DNA of 5,559 nucleotides from Pseudomonadota bacterium (lineage in GTDB: Bacteria > Pseudomonadota > Alphaproteobacteria > Caulobacterales > Aquidulcibacteraceae). The DNA is taken from assembly GCA_023461135.1 (NCBI GenBank), contig JAEWNX010000341.1, forward strand, positions 1 to 5,559. The letters are read 5' to 3'. The translations under genes were made by a program, and so were the position numbers. Below the pieces are notes generated by a model. That model had not been told where the DNA came from, made no database searches, and worked only from the letters and a program-made list of their open reading frames with translations. Shown here in pieces: positions 5,038 to 5,559 of the stretch. Each line of letters begins with the position of its first letter. The first letter of the stretch is position 1.

Positions 5038-5559
5038 ATGGCACATAGGTCTAACCAGGCCGTTGCGAGTCAAGAACAACCGGCGCCGCGGCCGGATGGC
5101 GAGACACCGCAACCGGCGCGCCGATTTCTGATCGGCTGGACCACGGCGCTGGCCGCGCTGGGCGTGAGCACGGCCGCGTTGGCGCTCGCGCTGTGGCTCA
5201 TGCGGTTTCCAATTGCTGAATTCATGTTGAGCGCGGCGCTGGCCGAGCGCGGTGCGGAAGCCGATTTCGAGATCATTAACCTCGACCTTGGCGGCATCGT
5301 GCTGCGCAACGTGCGCTTCGGCGCCGAGAGCGCGCCCGACGCATCGATCGAGCGCATCGAAGCGCGCTGGCGCTGGGCGGGGCTGGCGCCGAGGCTCGAG
5401 CGCGTACGGGTCGTTTCTCCGCATCTGCGCATCCGCTTGACGCCACAAGGACGGGTCTCGCTCGGCGCGCTCGACCGCATGCGCAGCGTGCCGGGCGCGC
5501 GTCGTTTTTCAGTGCCGGCCATGGATCTCCAGATCGAGGATGGCCGGGCGCTGATCGTG
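5038..5559 (+). CDS. YdbH-family AsmA-like envelope lipid transport protein (5' part)
   Basis: The frame is open from ATG 5038 to the window edge (174 codons), so the 3' part is missing. The family is typically far longer. The hydrophilic N-terminus (1-29, ending in RR) is followed by one signal anchor (about 31-55). A mature region starts ERGAEADFEIINLDLGGIVL, with strand-rich text and the segment SLGALDR (141-147). This arrangement (anchor, 'RxPIA' after it, LDLG, then a SLGALDR-like motif) matches the start of YdbH proteins. These are AsmA-like periplasmic bridges that carry phospholipids between inner and outer membrane together with YnbE and YdbL. Those partner genes, if present, would lie beyond the window. 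AAGGA (5031-5035) precedes the ATG by only 2 nt. An in-frame ATG at 4987 would add 17 basic/polar residues but has no ribosome site. An AsmA/TamB relative is the main alternative. Confidence 0.82.
   Translation, partial: MAHRSNQAVASQEQPAPRPDGETPQPARRFLIGWTTALAALGVSTAALALALWLMRFPIAEFMLSAALAERGAEADFEIINLDLGGIVLRNVRFGAESAPDASIERIEARWRWAGLAPRLERVRVVSPHLRIRLTPQGRVSLGALDRMRSVPGARRFSVPAMDLQIEDGRALIV

Noticed and set aside
5005..5522. Two overlapping minus-strand frames opposite the YdbH-like gene
   Set aside because: Both are Arg/Ala/Ser-rich with no motif. The plus-strand frame has a signal anchor and a family-like sequence and stays open to the window edge.
1..5559. Mobile element, CRISPR array, tRNA/rRNA or defence system
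   Set aside because: No transposase, integrase, regular repeat-spacer pattern, terminal repeats, or cloverleaf-like or conserved rRNA sequence was seen. Codon style is uniform across the genes.

Overview
The window looks like chromosomal DNA from a GC-rich alphaproteobacterium. Caulobacterales- or Hyphomonadales-like is my guess from protein style and layout; nothing in the window names the species. Evidence is strong G/C bias at third codon positions, an HDxRQP-type hybrid kinase, and a YdbH-family protein next to an M23 peptidase. I see no rRNA, tRNA, CRISPR array, insertion sequence or phage gene.

Left part (1-604): a rho-independent terminator (10-43, minus strand) closes a small uncharacterised gene (69-401, minus; 110 aa). 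A 203-bp divergent intergenic region follows. It holds a possible promoter for the small gene and a 16-bp palindrome overlapping a 10-bp one (521-539).

Centre (605-3402): a signalling module. A stand-alone receiver (605-973, +) is followed 11 bp later by a membrane-bound CHASE3 hybrid histidine kinase (985-2754, +). Facing them is a NarL/LuxR-type response regulator (2755-3402, minus) whose stop codon directly abuts the kinase stop. The likely flow is periplasmic or membrane signal to CHASE3 kinase, then to one or more of three receiver domains (stand-alone, kinase-fused, DNA-binding), then to transcription by the NarL-type protein. No Hpt domain is encoded here.

Right part (3403-5559): a 108-bp gap full of small overlapping palindromes separates the regulator from an M23 peptidoglycan endopeptidase gene (3511-4923, minus). 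Divergent from that is the 5' part of a YdbH/AsmA-like envelope lipid-transport gene (5038 to window end, +). The spacer between the two envelope genes carries an 8-bp inverted repeat (4925-4951). Both envelope genes have the look of housekeeping functions, and any link to the signalling module is only positional.

Most of the window is ordinary. The parts most worth a second look are the intergenic regulatory structures. The only two CCTAGG hexamers I find in the window each sit inside a longer palindrome upstream of a response-regulator gene. The exact tail-to-tail stop-codon junction is also notable.
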